Shown one piece after another: positions 59,001-61,269 of a stretch of DNA of 64,000 nt; position 1 is the stretch's first letter, and each line of letters opens with the position of its first letter. Source of the stretch: Siphonodentalium dalli (Eukaryota; Mollusca; Scaphopoda; Gadilida; Siphonodentaliidae); NCBI GenBank assembly GCA_032622095.1, contig CP136061.1, positions 193,258,369 through 193,322,368 on the forward strand, read 5' to 3'. A model generated the notes under the pieces. It was not told the origin of the DNA. It saw nothing but the letters and a program-made list of their open reading frames with translations, and ran no database searches. A program made the position numbers and the translations under genes.

Positions 59001-59070
59001 GGAGTTGATAATCTGATCTATTTCACTTGTGGCATTCGATGGCTGCCCGAGCAGATAAAGTATTGATTTG
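1961..59070 (-). CDS. ATR: ATR checkpoint kinase, partial gene (17 internal exons, HEAT/UME region)
   Basis: ATR is the PIKK-family serine/threonine kinase that, with ATRIP, senses RPA-coated single-stranded DNA in the nucleus and starts the replication-stress checkpoint. Joined in order from 59070 down to 1961, the exons give a continuous alpha-helical HEAT-repeat protein. Anchor motifs recognised from the family are HNELLL and GLTILAS, then ADYLMPRLLG and RLMGRKH, then IYFLPDIPEL, and finally ECIGEMGAIDP. Exon borders are all AG/GT and the phases fit throughout. By recollection of human ATR (2644 aa) this covers very roughly residues 790-1370, with the UME domain in the exons at 29023-22854. 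Upstream exons, FAT, kinase and FATC domains are off the window. Introns are large and transposon-filled (57 kb for about 570 codons). What is seen: exons and motifs. What is inferred: that the gene is functional. Confidence 0.93.
2245..2460. mobile_element. Partial copy of foldback MITE (also at 57347-57739)
   Basis: Sequence from agatcatgtcatgaat through tgactttgtgagcgaat matches the left half of the element at 57347-57739. Matching words include accagtacaaaacc, atatatttctttgtta and ggtcccaactcaaaat. No right arm is present. Confidence 0.6.
2667..2773. mobile_element. Truncated TTAA MITE with hairpin
   Basis: It starts TTAACC and includes gagctgcagcatgaagg, then a hairpin whose arms read tctcttatatatgc and gcatatataagaga (about 2720-2771). 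It is the same family as the copies at 18065, 23048, 28091 and 55303, but without the right terminal repeat. Confidence 0.6.
2895..3010. repeat. Foldback hairpin repeat (cagaatgaggt family)
   Basis: The inverted arms are agcagaaagaggttccc... and ...gaggacctcattctgc with a GC centre. Other copies or half copies lie at 4770-4865, 8072-8152, 10158-10215, 20925-20975, 21131-21240, 48533-48600, 48690-48785, 49020-49130 and 59299-59385. Full copies are near-perfect palindromes of about 90 bp built on cagaatgaggt and ggtgaatttagtgatgct. Confidence 0.75.
3203..3291 (-). CDS. ATR: ATR exon, HEAT region with ECxGExGAIDP motif
   Basis: This 89-nt exon has acceptor ttttaacag and donor CAAGCAG|gtaagc. 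It has 29 codons and two bases of Arg. It reads LLHGCRDTDIRAQCLFAECI, then GEMGAIDPS. It is the diagnostic ATR match (human KGCQDANSQARLLCGECLGELGAIDPGR region, by memory). Confidence 0.96.
3790..4436. repeat. Pearl-like element ending in hairpin and CTAA
   Basis: Tandem units of about 150 bp carry ccaagatggctg(t/c)... , cccatctataggt and atgaagtttggt. They end in a degenerate cagacgcacagatgcacacacg run and a hairpin at 4404-4435 (arms tagctcaaactttac and gtaaagttgagcta). The final bases are CTAA. The element lies in the ATR intron between the exons at 3203 and 4548. Confidence 0.65.
4548..4625 (-). CDS. ATR: ATR exon, HEAT region
   Basis: This 78-nt, 26-codon exon is in phase 0. Acceptor attttTAG, donor GTG|gtaagt. 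It reads DQLHSLIAGDDSDETVDPM and then ISQLISV, matching the family's DSETVEPIISQLVTV. Confidence 0.94.
4770..4865. repeat. Foldback hairpin repeat, full copy
   Basis: This near-perfect palindrome runs from cagaatgaggtcccc to the complementary ggacctcattctg around agcgggct. It belongs to the same family as 48690-48785. Confidence 0.75.
5381..7050. mobile_element. PIF/Harbinger-type nonautonomous element carrying an ORF
   Basis: The 33-bp inverted termini begin GGCCACACAAA and end TTTCTCAGGC, with 31 of 33 positions identical. The flanking TTA is duplicated on both sides (5378-5380 and 7051-7053). A TTA/TAA duplication with GGCC-type ends is the PIF/Harbinger habit. Instead of a Harbinger transposase the element carries the unrecognised reading frame at 5777-6574. 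A foldback at about 6858-6955 (arms agcagtcaaattta and taaaattgactgct) lies near the right end. Confidence 0.75.
5492..6574 (+). pseudogene. Unrecognised ORF carried inside a DNA transposon, probably frameshifted
   Basis: The longest open stretch (5777-6574, about 265 codons, entered from a GTG) reads VAHSVALSVAVKDIVEEFG near its start and ends ...DDWLYSYINRVIF. It contains CHMCEDVVRS and is otherwise hydrophilic and helical. Upstream, coding-like sequence shifts frame: FDFEQFHATSKHTYQAFDGY in one frame (5492-5683), then SDYNEAGTLIELLRDQITKL in another (from about 5680), then the main ORF. This suggests two frame breaks or removed introns. I recognise no family; it is not a typical DDE transposase. 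It could be a captured host gene fragment or an accessory transposon gene. Confidence 0.5.
8072..8152. repeat. Foldback hairpin repeat (cagaatgaggt family)
   Basis: The left arm is gcagaatgaggtttcc and the right arm ggcggcctcattctgc, with a shortened centre. It directly follows the sequence that flanks the hAT insertion. Confidence 0.65.
9201..9662. mobile_element. TTAA-flanked MITE (aggcccacttaattttc termini)
   Basis: Inverted termini read AGGCCCACTTAATTTTC on the left and GAAAATTAAGTGGGCCT on the right, flanked by TTAA (9201-9204 and 9659-9662). The right TTAA is shared with the next MITE. TTAA duplications fit the piggyBac or Kolobok type. Noncoding, 450 bp. Confidence 0.8.
9659..10058. 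mobile_element. TTAA-flanked MITE with two internal hairpins
   Basis: The termini are perfectly inverted: TTAACCCTTTACCCAACA and TGTTGGGTAAAGGGTTAA. Inside are two hairpins of the atgcattctcttatatatgc type (about 9812-9872 and 9961-10027). CCC next to TTAA is piggyBac-like. No coding sequence. Confidence 0.85.
10294..10408 (-). CDS. ATR: ATR exon, HEAT region after UME
   Basis: This 115-nt exon has acceptor acttacag and donor AAAG|gtgagt. One base completes Ser, then 38 codons: QSDFRTTLQHSLKGVTHEN, LDVRLQALTKLRKSLRESK. It matches the family's TDLQTTLQLSMKAIQHEN followed by VDVRIHALTSLKETL. The upstream intron (to 20710) is about 10.3 kb. Confidence 0.95.
11110..11445. repeat. Two diverged tandem units of about 170 bp
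   Basis: Repeated words are gacaggtccattttgta / gacaagtccatttta, ttttcagtttc and aaacaaagt(t/g)t(t/c)tgcttctt. Function unknown. Confidence 0.5.
11646..12145. repeat. Pearl-like tandem repeats, truncated
   Basis: It starts aacaagaatgctgggatac. Three units of about 150 bp share catccatac / ccatacc, gatatctgataacc and ccagatgaa(t/c)aaag. The 3' end is cut by the foldback element that starts at about 12146. Short ORFs here are repeat-derived. Confidence 0.55.
12146..12510. mobile_element. Foldback MITE (aacattttcaatagaaaat arms)
   Basis: The left arm runs aacattttcaatagaaaat to tatccctataagatacttacacactgaact (split for length, 12147-12200); the right arm is its complement (12452-12508). A related copy lies at 58127-58478 with the same interior words (ttattttggtacgaaatag, cctcttacaaga, gagggaaa). 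No coding sequence. Confidence 0.75.
12511..17724. mobile_element. 5.2-kb element with about 42-bp terminal inverted repeats
   Basis: The left end (12511-12552, starting atattcccttcaaagatacg) and the right end (17683-17724) are identical in inverted orientation through the word cactgaactacatggta. The right subterminal region also mirrors the foldback at 12190-12370. Inside are the hAT-like copy 13969-14954 and long stretches without recognisable genes (15000-17480). There is a moderately GC-richer patch at 13600-13920 and another at 15480-15700. No transposase was recognised. Confidence 0.6.
13969..14954. mobile_element. hAT-like nonautonomous element (second copy)
   Basis: The ends are CAGAGGTGCCACGA and TCGTGGCACCCCTA. 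The interior is shared with the hAT element at 4956-7938 (aatatggcctattgg, aagtaggaatgcat, ggctttatcaacggttcatcg). No clear 8-bp target duplication remains. The 4956 copy minus its nested insertions is about the same size. Confidence 0.75.
17812..18068. repeat. 32-bp tandem repeat, 8 copies
   Basis: The unit is caatacaagccaggcactca plus ttactcatttaa. Eight near-identical copies sit head to tail, with one substitution in the last (aagacagg). They abut the TTAA end of the next MITE. A simple minisatellite with no spacers. Confidence 0.95.
18065..18315. mobile_element. TTAA-flanked hairpin MITE
   Basis: It runs TTAACCCTTTCTTGACTGGAGC to TAATGGAAGGGTTAA with two internal hairpins of the tctcttatatatgc family (about 18121-18181 and 18218-18272). 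Piggybac-like target site; noncoding. Confidence 0.75.
18819..20099. mobile_element. TA-flanked DNA element with 13-bp inverted termini
   Basis: The termini are TA-CCGTACTGACCCG and CGGGTCAGTACGG-TA. Subterminal repeats gtgtttaagcccaccc, twice on the left, and gagtttaagcccac on the right are oriented as an inverted pair. TA duplication suggests a Tc1/mariner-like mechanism, but no transposase ORF is present. Size 1.28 kb. Confidence 0.65.
20684..20704. repeat. Solo terminal repeat of a TTAA MITE beside an ATR donor
   Basis: gcgcccatcatggaagggtt(aa) matches the right end of the 18065/55303 MITE family and lies within 10 bp of the donor of the exon at 20710-20814. Confidence 0.5.
20710..20814 (-). 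CDS. ATR: ATR exon after UME
   Basis: This 105-nt exon has acceptor attttacag and donor GACAG|gttagt. It reads HYLAENFNEIYFLPDIPEL, then SKANAVLKQCTDGSD. EIYFLPD-PEL is a highly conserved ATR signature. The solo terminal repeat of a TTAA MITE (GGGTTAA) sits within 10 bp past the donor. Confidence 0.95.
20921..21240. repeat. Foldback repeat copies and empty-site paralogue of the hAT insertion
   Basis: It contains left-arm pieces tgtcatttgcagaatg and a full copy gcagaatgaggtaccc through gaagacctcattcagc. Between them, tagtttagtttctctatatc plus ccccaaattggcag is the same flank that surrounds the hAT element at 4956-7938, here uninterrupted. Confidence 0.65.
21629..22600. mobile_element. hAT-type remnant (gctgggacggttgg end), noncoding
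   Basis: It is closely similar to 36646-37560: gctgggacggttgg, ggttaacc, gtacgagattgaatacac, cgcgtcccggaaacgt, cccgttacggcgatcaaatag, gtctagacttgattgctttga. The BED finger present in the 36-kb copy is not intact here. Confidence 0.6.
22618..22712. repeat. Imperfect (GAT)n microsatellite
   Basis: Runs of gatgatgacgatgatgatta and similar trinucleotides. ORFs across it on both strands are low-complexity artefacts. Confidence 0.85.
22854..22973 (-). CDS. ATR: ATR exon, end of UME domain
   Basis: This 120-nt exon has acceptor tttttcag and donor AACAG|gtaatt. One base completes Ser, then 39 codons, then two bases of Arg. It reads LELSFLGQMMSQIVVTLIPL, then LEPLPQQVSEIFNY and MIVDN. It matches the family's ATAAIFHYLIIEN ending of UME. 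Confidence 0.93.
23048..23214. mobile_element. TTAA-flanked hairpin MITE, short form
   Basis: It runs TTAACCCTTCCATGACT to AACTCCTGTCATAAAAAGATTAA with one hairpin at about 23098-23160. It lies 75 bp upstream of the ATR exon at 22854-22973. Confidence 0.75.
24172..24243 (-). CDS. ATR: ATR exon, UME domain
   Basis: This 72-nt exon has acceptor tttctcag and donor CGCAG|gtcggt (weaker than the others). One base completes Arg, then 23 codons, then two bases of Ser. It reads IGLSSKDKNIMEISCRAW and then SCFVR, matching the family's ELCCRAWDCFVR. A partial palindromic element starts 38 bp upstream of the acceptor. Confidence 0.93.
24281..24490. repeat. Rearranged copy of the long palindromic element
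   Basis: gccctaaataatcgactcct, gcagaat, gggtaacttttcgggattta and the centre ttggaaagctctcactgaga match 59099-59299. Instead of a right arm, a second left arm begins at about 24412. It lies 38 bp from the acceptor of the ATR exon at 24172. Confidence 0.75.
25432..25562. repeat. Foldback repeat, about 30-bp arms
   Basis: Arms atatgagaaatgatgtgcag + atccattgggg and their complement (25522-25561) flank about 60 bp. No coding sequence. Confidence 0.65.
26365..27662. mobile_element. PIF/Harbinger-type element, internally deleted copy
   Basis: The inverted ends are GGCCATTAAAAATTAAAGTC and GACTTTAATTTTTAATGGCC, flanked by TTA on both sides (26362-26364 and 27663-27665). It is colinear with the ends and middle of the 45669-51609 element and lacks that element's coding block and pearl insertion. 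The short ORFs at 26761-26976 and 27437-27637 are shared with the long copy but unrecognised. Confidence 0.8.
27725..27810 (-). CDS. ATR: ATR exon, UME domain
   Basis: This 86-nt exon has acceptor ccttgcag and donor CTTAG|gtaatt. It has 28 codons plus two bases of an Arg codon. It reads ALESLIAIIRLMGRKHIGT and then IRHKVVNTL. RLMGRKH corresponds to the UME core KLMGPKH followed by the VRVKMMTTLR helix. Confidence 0.96.
28091..28350. mobile_element. TTAA-flanked hairpin MITE
   Basis: It runs TTAACTTTTCCATGACTGGAGC to CTCCCATCATTAACAGGTTAA with two hairpins (about 28143-28203 and 28233-28293). Same family as 55303-55545. Confidence 0.75.
29023..29115 (-). CDS. ATR: ATR exon, start of UME domain
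   Basis: This 93-nt, 31-codon exon is in phase 0. Acceptor atttttag, donor TTG|gtgaga. It reads ADYLMPRLLGVLAFFDSMLL and then NQNIPVEEKSL. It is one of the clearest ATR matches (human ADYLQPKLLGILAFFNMQLL, then VGIEDKKMAL, by memory) and opens the UME domain. It is the 3' partner for every possible donor in the minisatellite. Confidence 0.96.
29228..29490. repeat. Pearl-like element fragment
   Basis: It contains caaacaagagatggactg, catacccccatg, ccatacaaaattccattg and a final ggaggggtataatta. There is a single core unit and no microsatellite. It lies in the intron between the ATR exons at 29023 and 32627. Confidence 0.5.
30025..30772. repeat. Pearl-like element with tandem core and 3' hairpin
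   Basis: Units of about 120-150 bp repeat caaaaataataaacaaagtc, cctggcttgcgaactcattc and aggtaatggtcaggtgaac. Then come gggacggacagacggacag and the hairpin tatcccccgcaaatt...aatttggcgggggata. A close relative is at 52428-53296. It sits just downstream of the last donor of the ATR minisatellite. Confidence 0.75.
30995..32674 (-). repeat. 51-bp minisatellite of an ATR exon/splice-donor junction, open in the ATR frame
   Basis: Thirty-three tandem 51-bp copies run on the minus strand, each encoding 17 residues: MVSKLEDGPADINSVEQ with variants. The first copy is the exonic one (SSEQ). No copy has a stop or a frame-breaking indel; the frame closes only after the array (MVRR then stop at about 30983). 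Each copy contains the junction ATG-GTAAGT or a derivative. Counted along the array, 16 junctions keep GTAAGT, nine are ATAAGT (MIS), seven are ATAGGT (MIG), and the last is GTACGT. Variable protein positions are mostly L/I/V/Q, D/E/G, A/S and D/Y/C. Groups of units recur in the same order, which indicates unequal exchange. Antisense ORFs over this region are by-products of the repeat. Confidence 0.95.
32627..32701 (-). CDS. ATR: ATR exon ending in the founder copy of a 51-bp repeat (minimal form)
   Basis: Acceptor ccttgtag precedes 32701; the first donor ATG|GTAAGT ends the exon at 32627 (75 nt, 25 codons, phase 0). It reads VYSGLTILASKLEDGPADIN, then SSEQM. GLTILAS matches the family's GLSILAS. 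The final M joins ADYLMPRLLG of the next exon, matching human MADYLQPKLLG, so this donor restores the ordinary ATR sequence. The last 48 nt are copy 1 of a tandem array that continues in frame for 32 more copies. An alternative exon runs to the last donor at 30995 (1707 nt, 569 codons). Splicing choice cannot be read from DNA alone. Confidence 0.85.
33080..34180. repeat. Pearl-like tandem repeats with microsatellites
   Basis: Units of about 140 bp share ggccataactctggcaaaaa, gggcggaccgaacccatatt and atcatccggaaac. Runs of acggacgg at 33551-33572 and 34149-34178 interrupt or end them. Noncoding. Confidence 0.65.
34186..34964. mobile_element. TTAA-flanked MITE with C19 run
   Basis: Ends TTAACTCTTTAACCCTCAA and TTGAGTGTTAAAGAGTTAA are inverted. 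The interior includes nineteen C at 34670-34688 and the partially inverted words cgtgatttgatg and tcaaatcacgtcattgagg. No ORF. Confidence 0.65.
35311..35406 (-). CDS. ATR: ATR exon, HEAT region
   Basis: This 96-nt, 32-codon exon is in phase 0. Acceptor ctctttcag sits inside a short (GA)n/(CT)n microsatellite; donor GAG|gtgagt. It reads KETDFDLGELLRYKFQLIHN and then ELLLHLGTHYKE, nearly colinear with the family's ETEIELGSLL and LHNELLLRIGEHYQQ. It is the exon directly upstream of the minisatellite exon. Confidence 0.95.
35455..35665. repeat. Pearl-like core remnants
   Basis: Two partial units: ggctcccatctagagg...ccaagatggctgctgg and caccccgaagatgcacatga. No ends were found. Confidence 0.5.
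36646..37700. mobile_element. hAT-type remnant with BED finger
   Basis: It shares its length with 21629-22600 and starts gctgggacggttgg followed by taaccggttaacc. It carries the BED-finger ORF below on the minus strand. A right terminus was not identified. Confidence 0.6.
37212..37676 (-). pseudogene. BED-type zinc finger fragment of a hAT/ZBED transposase
   Basis: The C-terminal third of this 154-codon ORF reads KKWAVCKACRRRFVYSG then STSNMKSHIQKKH. This is the BED pattern: aromatic start, C-x2-C, then H-x4-H with the preceding STSNMKSH helix. BED fingers bind DNA at the N-terminus of hAT transposases and domesticated ZBED proteins. The upstream part of the ORF has no similarity I recognise and is probably noncoding or 5' leader. 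No catalytic RNase-H part follows, so it is a relic or a lone exon. Confidence 0.65.
38217..39540 (+). repeat. 225/231-bp tandem array with conserved short ORFs
   Basis: Five to six units start at about 38269, 38494, 38725, 38956, 39181 and 39406. Spacings are 225 or 231 bp, always multiples of three; the 6-bp difference is ctcgga after gcggacgga. In each unit a frame of 71-75 codons reads SVKSLLKATAVHYRYSSRRT, then KLNLLPKNYDIWRHLSEL and LSFANKNIYDMMGKK, then TAA. In one unit the TAA is TCA, so two units fuse (39181-39540). A second frame (SEIIAQSNCGSLPLFESADG) is also open. Function unknown; it may be a satellite derived from a coding fragment. Confidence 0.85.
39700..40202. repeat. Pearl-like element with microsatellite and hairpin
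   Basis: Core words are aagtcgaaaaagggtcataac and ggggcataactctgg. Then comes a (GGACGGAA)n/(ACGG)n run at 40080-40152 and the hairpin tatacccccaaatctcc...ggagatcgggggcata. Confidence 0.75.
40319..40505. repeat. Pearl-like 3' fragment with hairpin ending CTGA
   Basis: gatgcaacccatggcaatag is followed by hairpin arms agctcaaacttga and tcaagttgagct, then CTGA|T. Confidence 0.6.
41297..41398 (-). CDS. ATR: ATR exon, HEAT region
   Basis: This 102-nt, 34-codon exon is in phase 0. Acceptor ttttgcag, donor GAG|gtcagt. It reads SRKKLLLNNSHCIFSYIIRF and then CPKTDLEKIIKFIE, matching the family's NRREILINNFKYIFSHLV followed by CSKDELERAL. The intron upstream (to 51706) carries the largest transposon of the window. 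Confidence 0.93.
41690..41935. other. CpG-rich patch in AT-rich intron
   Basis: About 245 bp with many CG dinucleotides (for example cgtcggggagtgagattcg, cgccgtctcgcgacggccct, acggcgggcgaaagtg), unlike the surroundings. Both minus-strand frames over it are open but unrecognised. It could be a transposon end, a piece of a noncoding RNA or a regulatory island. It is not recognisable as rRNA. Confidence 0.4.
42440..43521. repeat. Pearl-like element, tandem units and (CA)n, ending CTAA
   Basis: Six to seven units of about 140 bp carry tagtcatgcaaagagtaaaa, ccaagatggctgc, ggcggccatgtttt and catgacaaatttcatgatga. Then come (CA)n at 43433-43458 and the hairpin agctcaaactttactag / tagtaaagttgagct, ending CTAA|T at 43521. 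Open frames are repeat-derived. Confidence 0.75.
43700..44170. repeat. Pearl-like core remnants
   Basis: It holds gtagctcaactaggagaggg, gatgaaaaatattggcagg, ccaataaatgtcagctgcag and gactcccatctagtgg. Diverged single units. Confidence 0.45.
44421..45107. mobile_element. MITE with CAGACTTTCATTTTT termini
   Basis: Inverted ends CAGACTTTCATTTTT and AAAAATGAAAGTCTG are followed inward by GC-rich gaggcgcgcg and tgcgcgccta. The interior is AT-rich and noncoding. No clear target duplication. Confidence 0.6.
45910..46394 (+). pseudogene. Decayed coding block of the long Harbinger-type element
   Basis: One frame reads ...VYGGLTEGTSVGELYETIK, then KSDDFGEIPKIPNDLKDIK to 46152. An overlapping frame continues PGAKIGDLIESYGQYLRFDI and, past a stop, KTMMQAAKKMTLPEKYQNDV and SKRKLFNDFVGF. 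A possible continuation NDLAESEGKRFVSAVIFL follows after the pearl insertion (about 47120-47190). No DDE or Myb motif was recognised, so the product is unnamed. Confidence 0.5.
46398..47111. repeat. Pearl-like element inside the Harbinger coding block
   Basis: It starts caaacaagagcatcgcttag, has three units of about 160 bp (aagtcgaaaaagggc(t/c)gtaac, ggacggaacccatattcgaa, ccaactttggttcagatcaa) and a cggacgg run. It ends ttttttcaaaaaaggcatat + aaaaa. Same family as 53330-54650. Confidence 0.7.
47439..50073. mobile_element. Pearl-like (Helitron-like?) insertion with exact ends defined by an empty site
   Basis: In the short Harbinger copy the sequence is cattttaa-taaaactgtgaa (about 26709). In the long copy the same words are split: cattttaa before 47439 and taaaactatgaa after 50073. 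The insert begins caagacagtcaatgactg and ends ggtgagctaa with no target duplication, between A and T. Its tail has (acggacag)n at about 49987-50025 and a terminal hairpin (tagctacaccggagac / gtctcaggtgagcta). A-T insertion with a CTAA terminus is Helitron-like. It contains internal foldbacks (48060-48142, 48533-48600, 48690-48785) and an AT-rich run (49535-49625). Confidence 0.65.
48060..48142. repeat. Perfect 83-bp palindrome
   Basis: Two 41-nt arms (agaattactatagagacata onwards) are exact complements around a single central G in tcccacGgtggga. It is an inverted duplication of a pearl core unit end; related single arms lie at about 48398 and 49816. Confidence 0.9.
51706..51801 (-). CDS. ATR: ATR exon, HEAT region
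   Basis: This 96-nt, 32-codon exon is in phase 0. Acceptor aatttcag, donor CCA|gtaagt. It reads NAEKFIVPRLASKATSVASG and then IVKVLANILSCP. It aligns to the family's LLPDLAAKASPAAS helix pair. It lies just outside the right end of the long Harbinger-type element (45669-51609). Confidence 0.92.
52070..52425. repeat. Pearl-like core units
   Basis: Two units share acataccaaatt(c/t)gatttcatt / catttcattcc, cattcagttcag and aaagttatcatc(c/t)(a/g)gaaa. No coding sequence. Confidence 0.5.
52428..53296. repeat. Pearl-like element (relative of 30025-30772)
   Basis: It starts acaagagcatcgctaggacg and repeats gtggaaatgagccctgtgac, cgacaaaaataataaacaaa and ctggcttgcgaactcattc. It ends with a cggacagacgg run and the hairpin tatcccccgcaaatt / aatttggcgggggata. 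Confidence 0.75.
53330..54650. repeat. Pearl-like element array (relative of 46398-47111)
   Basis: Six to seven units of about 160-170 bp carry ttctaagtcgaaaaagggc, ggacggaacccatattcgaa and ctgggaaatacacataccaa. They end acgacggacagacg and ttttttcaaaaagggcgtat + aaaaa. Confidence 0.7.
55116..55232 (-). CDS. ATR: ATR exon, HEAT region
   Basis: This 117-nt, 39-codon exon is in phase 0. Acceptor ctttacag, donor ATG|gtaaat. It begins FIVDTMHREQCLTGGKK and continues ILSEVASVLGFDNEKTFL. The second part matches the ATR helix NTLSEIANVFDF. A TTAA-flanked MITE lies 71 bp upstream of the acceptor. Confidence 0.92.
55303..55545. mobile_element. TTAA-flanked hairpin MITE (best copy)
   Basis: It runs TTAACCCTTCCATGACTGGAGC to GCTCCCATCATGAAATGGTTAA with two hairpins (about 55356-55417 and 55451-55496). 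CCC next to TTAA is piggyBac-like. It lies 71 bp from the ATR exon at 55116-55232. Confidence 0.85.
55873..55947 (-). CDS. ATR: ATR exon, HEAT region
   Basis: This 75-nt, 25-codon exon is in phase 0 at both ends. Acceptor ttttacag, donor CAT|gtatgt. It reads LCSLAKYKKTKPQALF and then MKSREKICH. The basic KKxK patch and the REKICH helix correspond to the family's QYKKPICQFL segment. Confidence 0.9.
57029..57056 (+). repeat. G28 homopolymer
   Basis: Twenty-eight consecutive G lie 150 bp past the donor of the ATR exon 57207-57303 (C-run on the transcribed pre-mRNA). Other long runs: C19 at 34670, G15 at 59451, G19 at 61365, C20 at 63759. Confidence 0.95.
57207..57303 (-). CDS. ATR: ATR exon, HEAT region
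   Basis: This 97-nt exon has acceptor cattcag and donor CCAG|gtaatg. One base completes the Arg codon, followed by 32 codons: AAEGEMLLVAIICLLDSM, then SQNATIAAVAHSQ. The pattern of a small-residue helix start, a hydrophobic helix and a second helix is typical of a HEAT unit and matches the ATR family at the same place. A foldback element starts 43 bp upstream of the acceptor, and a run of 28 G lies about 150 bp past the donor. Confidence 0.9.
57347..57739. mobile_element. Foldback MITE (agatcatgccatgaat arms)
   Basis: The left arm agatcatgccatgaatcgct ... ccaccagtacaaaacc is mirrored by tactggtgg ... gagattcatggcatgatct. A partial copy is at 2245-2460. Noncoding. It starts 43 bp upstream of an ATR acceptor. 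Confidence 0.75.
58127..58478. mobile_element. Foldback MITE (relative of 12146-12510)
   Basis: The arms run acattttcaaatagaaaat and attccctaataagatactta, inverted at 58424-58478. Sequence further right to about 58690 also matches 12511-12740, so both loci share a longer parent. Confidence 0.7.
58912..59070 (-). CDS. ATR: ATR exon (first one visible), HEAT region
   Basis: This 159-nt exon has acceptor tttcag before 59070 and donor GGAAG|gtagta below 58912. It starts with one base completing a split codon, then 52 codons, and ends with two bases of an Arg codon shared with the next exon. It reads KSILYLLGQPSNATSEIDQ near the start and ETILLTIGQMG at the end. The latter leads into the AAEGEM motif of the next exon, as in the family's EIGKAAKGDL stretch. 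A 200-bp palindrome begins 29 bp upstream of the acceptor. The preceding exon was not found in the remaining 5 kb. Confidence 0.88.
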
Positions 59071-59098
59071 CTGAAACAATAAAGACAACTACAGTAAT

Positions 59099-59299
59099 GT
59101 CCTAAATAATCGACTCCTTAACCACAGCAGAATTATGGGTAATTTTTCATGATTTAGTCGGAAATATGGCTTGTTGCCATTCATTGGAAAGCTCTCAATG
59201 GGAGCTTTCCGACTAAATGGAAACAAGCCATATTTCCGACTAAATCCTGAAAAATTACCCATAATTCTGCTGTGGTTAAGGATTCGATTATTTAGGGCC
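59099..59299. repeat. About 200-bp near-perfect palindrome next to an ATR acceptor
   Basis: The left arm starts tcctaaataatcgactcctt; the right arm ends gattcgattatttagggc. The centre is gaaagctctcaatgggagct. It lies 29 bp upstream of the exon at 58912-59070, within the reach of the branch point/polypyrimidine tract. Related pieces are at 1836 and 24281. Confidence 0.85.
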
Positions 59300-59633
59300 T
59301 AAGCAGAATGAGGTCCCCAGATGATGAATTTAGTGATGCTAGCCCGCTATGCAACCTGCAAATGACAGGCACACTAAACTCAGACTTAAACAAATATGAC
59401 AATTTTCTCTCTATAGAGGTGACCAGTGGCGGATCCAGGAAATTTGAAAAGGGGGGGGGGGGGGGCTATGTATTATTATATATATATGATGCGTAGCATC
59501 ATGCGGCGAGTGGGGGAGAGCACGAGAGGGGGGGGTTAACCCCCTTCTCCTAGGTGCGGGTCTGGGAAATTTTGTGTATACTACATTCAAAACGACGCGT
59601 TTTCCTGTGTTCTGGACCCTGTTTATATTATAA

Positions 59634-59800
59634 AGTTATTATACAATGTTGTGTACAGTATGTGTTTTTCTTGTACGAGTCCAGGTTGTGGTGAAAAGTC
59701 ATATTGGACGAGACACGCCAGTGTCGAGTCCAATATGACTTTTCACCACAACCTGGACGAGTATAAGAAAAACTCATACTGTACACAACATTGTATAATG
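59634..59800. repeat. Foldback repeat, about 75-bp arms
   Basis: The left arm attatacaatgttgtgtacag ... gtcatattggac and the right arm gtccaatatgac ... ctgtacacaacattgtataat meet around gagacacgccagtgtcga. The word gagtccaatatgact recurs at 60083-60115. Confidence 0.8.
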
Positions 59801-61269
59801 ACATTTTTATTATCCATCTGTATGTTTATCCAAATTTGTGGTTATTTTTGGTATTTGTCGGCACTTAATTCTCTATAAAAGCCTGTATTTTGATCATCAG
59901 AAAGCATGGTTTGGAAAAGTAAACACGGAAGTGAGAAAAAAAATTCAATGCGGAAGTGAAACGTCTGCTAAAATCCATCAGTGTTGCGCACGCATCACAA
60001 TTTCACCGATTCATTTCGCAATAGAGTTAATTCGTGACGTCACGGAGTCCCAATAAAAAAGTGATATTGTACAGTCGGGAGTCCAATATGACTTTCGGGA
60101 GTCCAATATGACTTTTTCAAGGACTATCATGTGGCGGCTTTTGCCCTATCGGAAATGGTGTTAGTTAAGGGATGGATATTAATGCTTTATATTAGGCCTA
60201 TATGGAACGAGTGACATTCAGTACAATTACGGTATACTATGGAAGGTTAGTGATGGAAGATCAAAGCTTCTTTGAACAGTGAACTTATCTTCTGAAAGTC
60301 TGCCCATGGATAAGCCCCGGAATCACCGGGTCGCCTATGGTTTGGGCTGGTGCATGGGAGAATATTTTGTAATTCAGAATGAATAATCGCAAAATCATGG
60401 CTTCTAGACAGTACTAGTATAGAGGTGTTTCGGCTGGTAATACAATGCATCTATCCAACCACTTAATTCCTCCATTGACCATGCTGATTTTTTCAGTTTT
60501 ACTTCTAATAGCCATGAGCTTCATGATACACCAGCAAAATAAGTCATCAATACAAGCCAAACGGGTGGTCCGATCACACTCCAATCACGTACTCGTTTTA
60601 TTAGTATAAACGCAGTTTTCACCAAAAAATATCTGACACGGAACTGATTAACTAGTATTCCAATCCCCTATTCATCTACATTCTGGTTGCATCCATAATG
60701 TTAATTAAAATATTGAATGTAAATTAATATCTGTTGTGTAAATGTTTGGGTTATGAATAAATATATGTTCAGCCGTTCAACTGACTAATGACGATAACGA
60801 CACATGGAAACCGATGTTTTGAAGGACGAGTTCGTGTCAGACTTTTTTTTTAAGCAATGGCAGATGCGTATTTGTCGTGACCTGAAGATGTCTTGTTATC
60901 ACACATTTGTTCCAATTAGGGTGGCACAACATGTGATGGAAGATATGACCCATTTTAAATGCCATGTATATATACCATTGGAAACGAACCAGCAATGTAT
61001 TTCTATAATAATTCGAAAATATACTATATATACGGTACAGGTATACCATACAGTAGTATGGCATATGTGCCTTTAGATAATCTCTTCACGATGATACTAC
61101 CGCCAGTGCGTTTTATAGTCCGGGCGTTGATCGGACTACATTGTATAACTTGGAGTGCACTGTAGACGACTCATGTTTATCATTCATTTGATCTTTACAT
61201 ATAGATGGAATTGTCTAAATTTTGACTCCACTTTTAGAATTGCTATATTTATTTTTGATAGAAATATTC

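Noticed and set aside
59424-59470. ccagtggcggatccagg sequence, similar to a widespread DNA-transposon terminus
   Set aside because: Only one end was seen and no matching inverted end or target duplication was found, so it is not listed as an element.
60247-60450. Minus-strand ORF with an acceptor-like tttcag, considered as the preceding ATR exon
   Set aside because: It ends in a stop without a donor and shows no HEAT-like helix pattern or ATR similarity.
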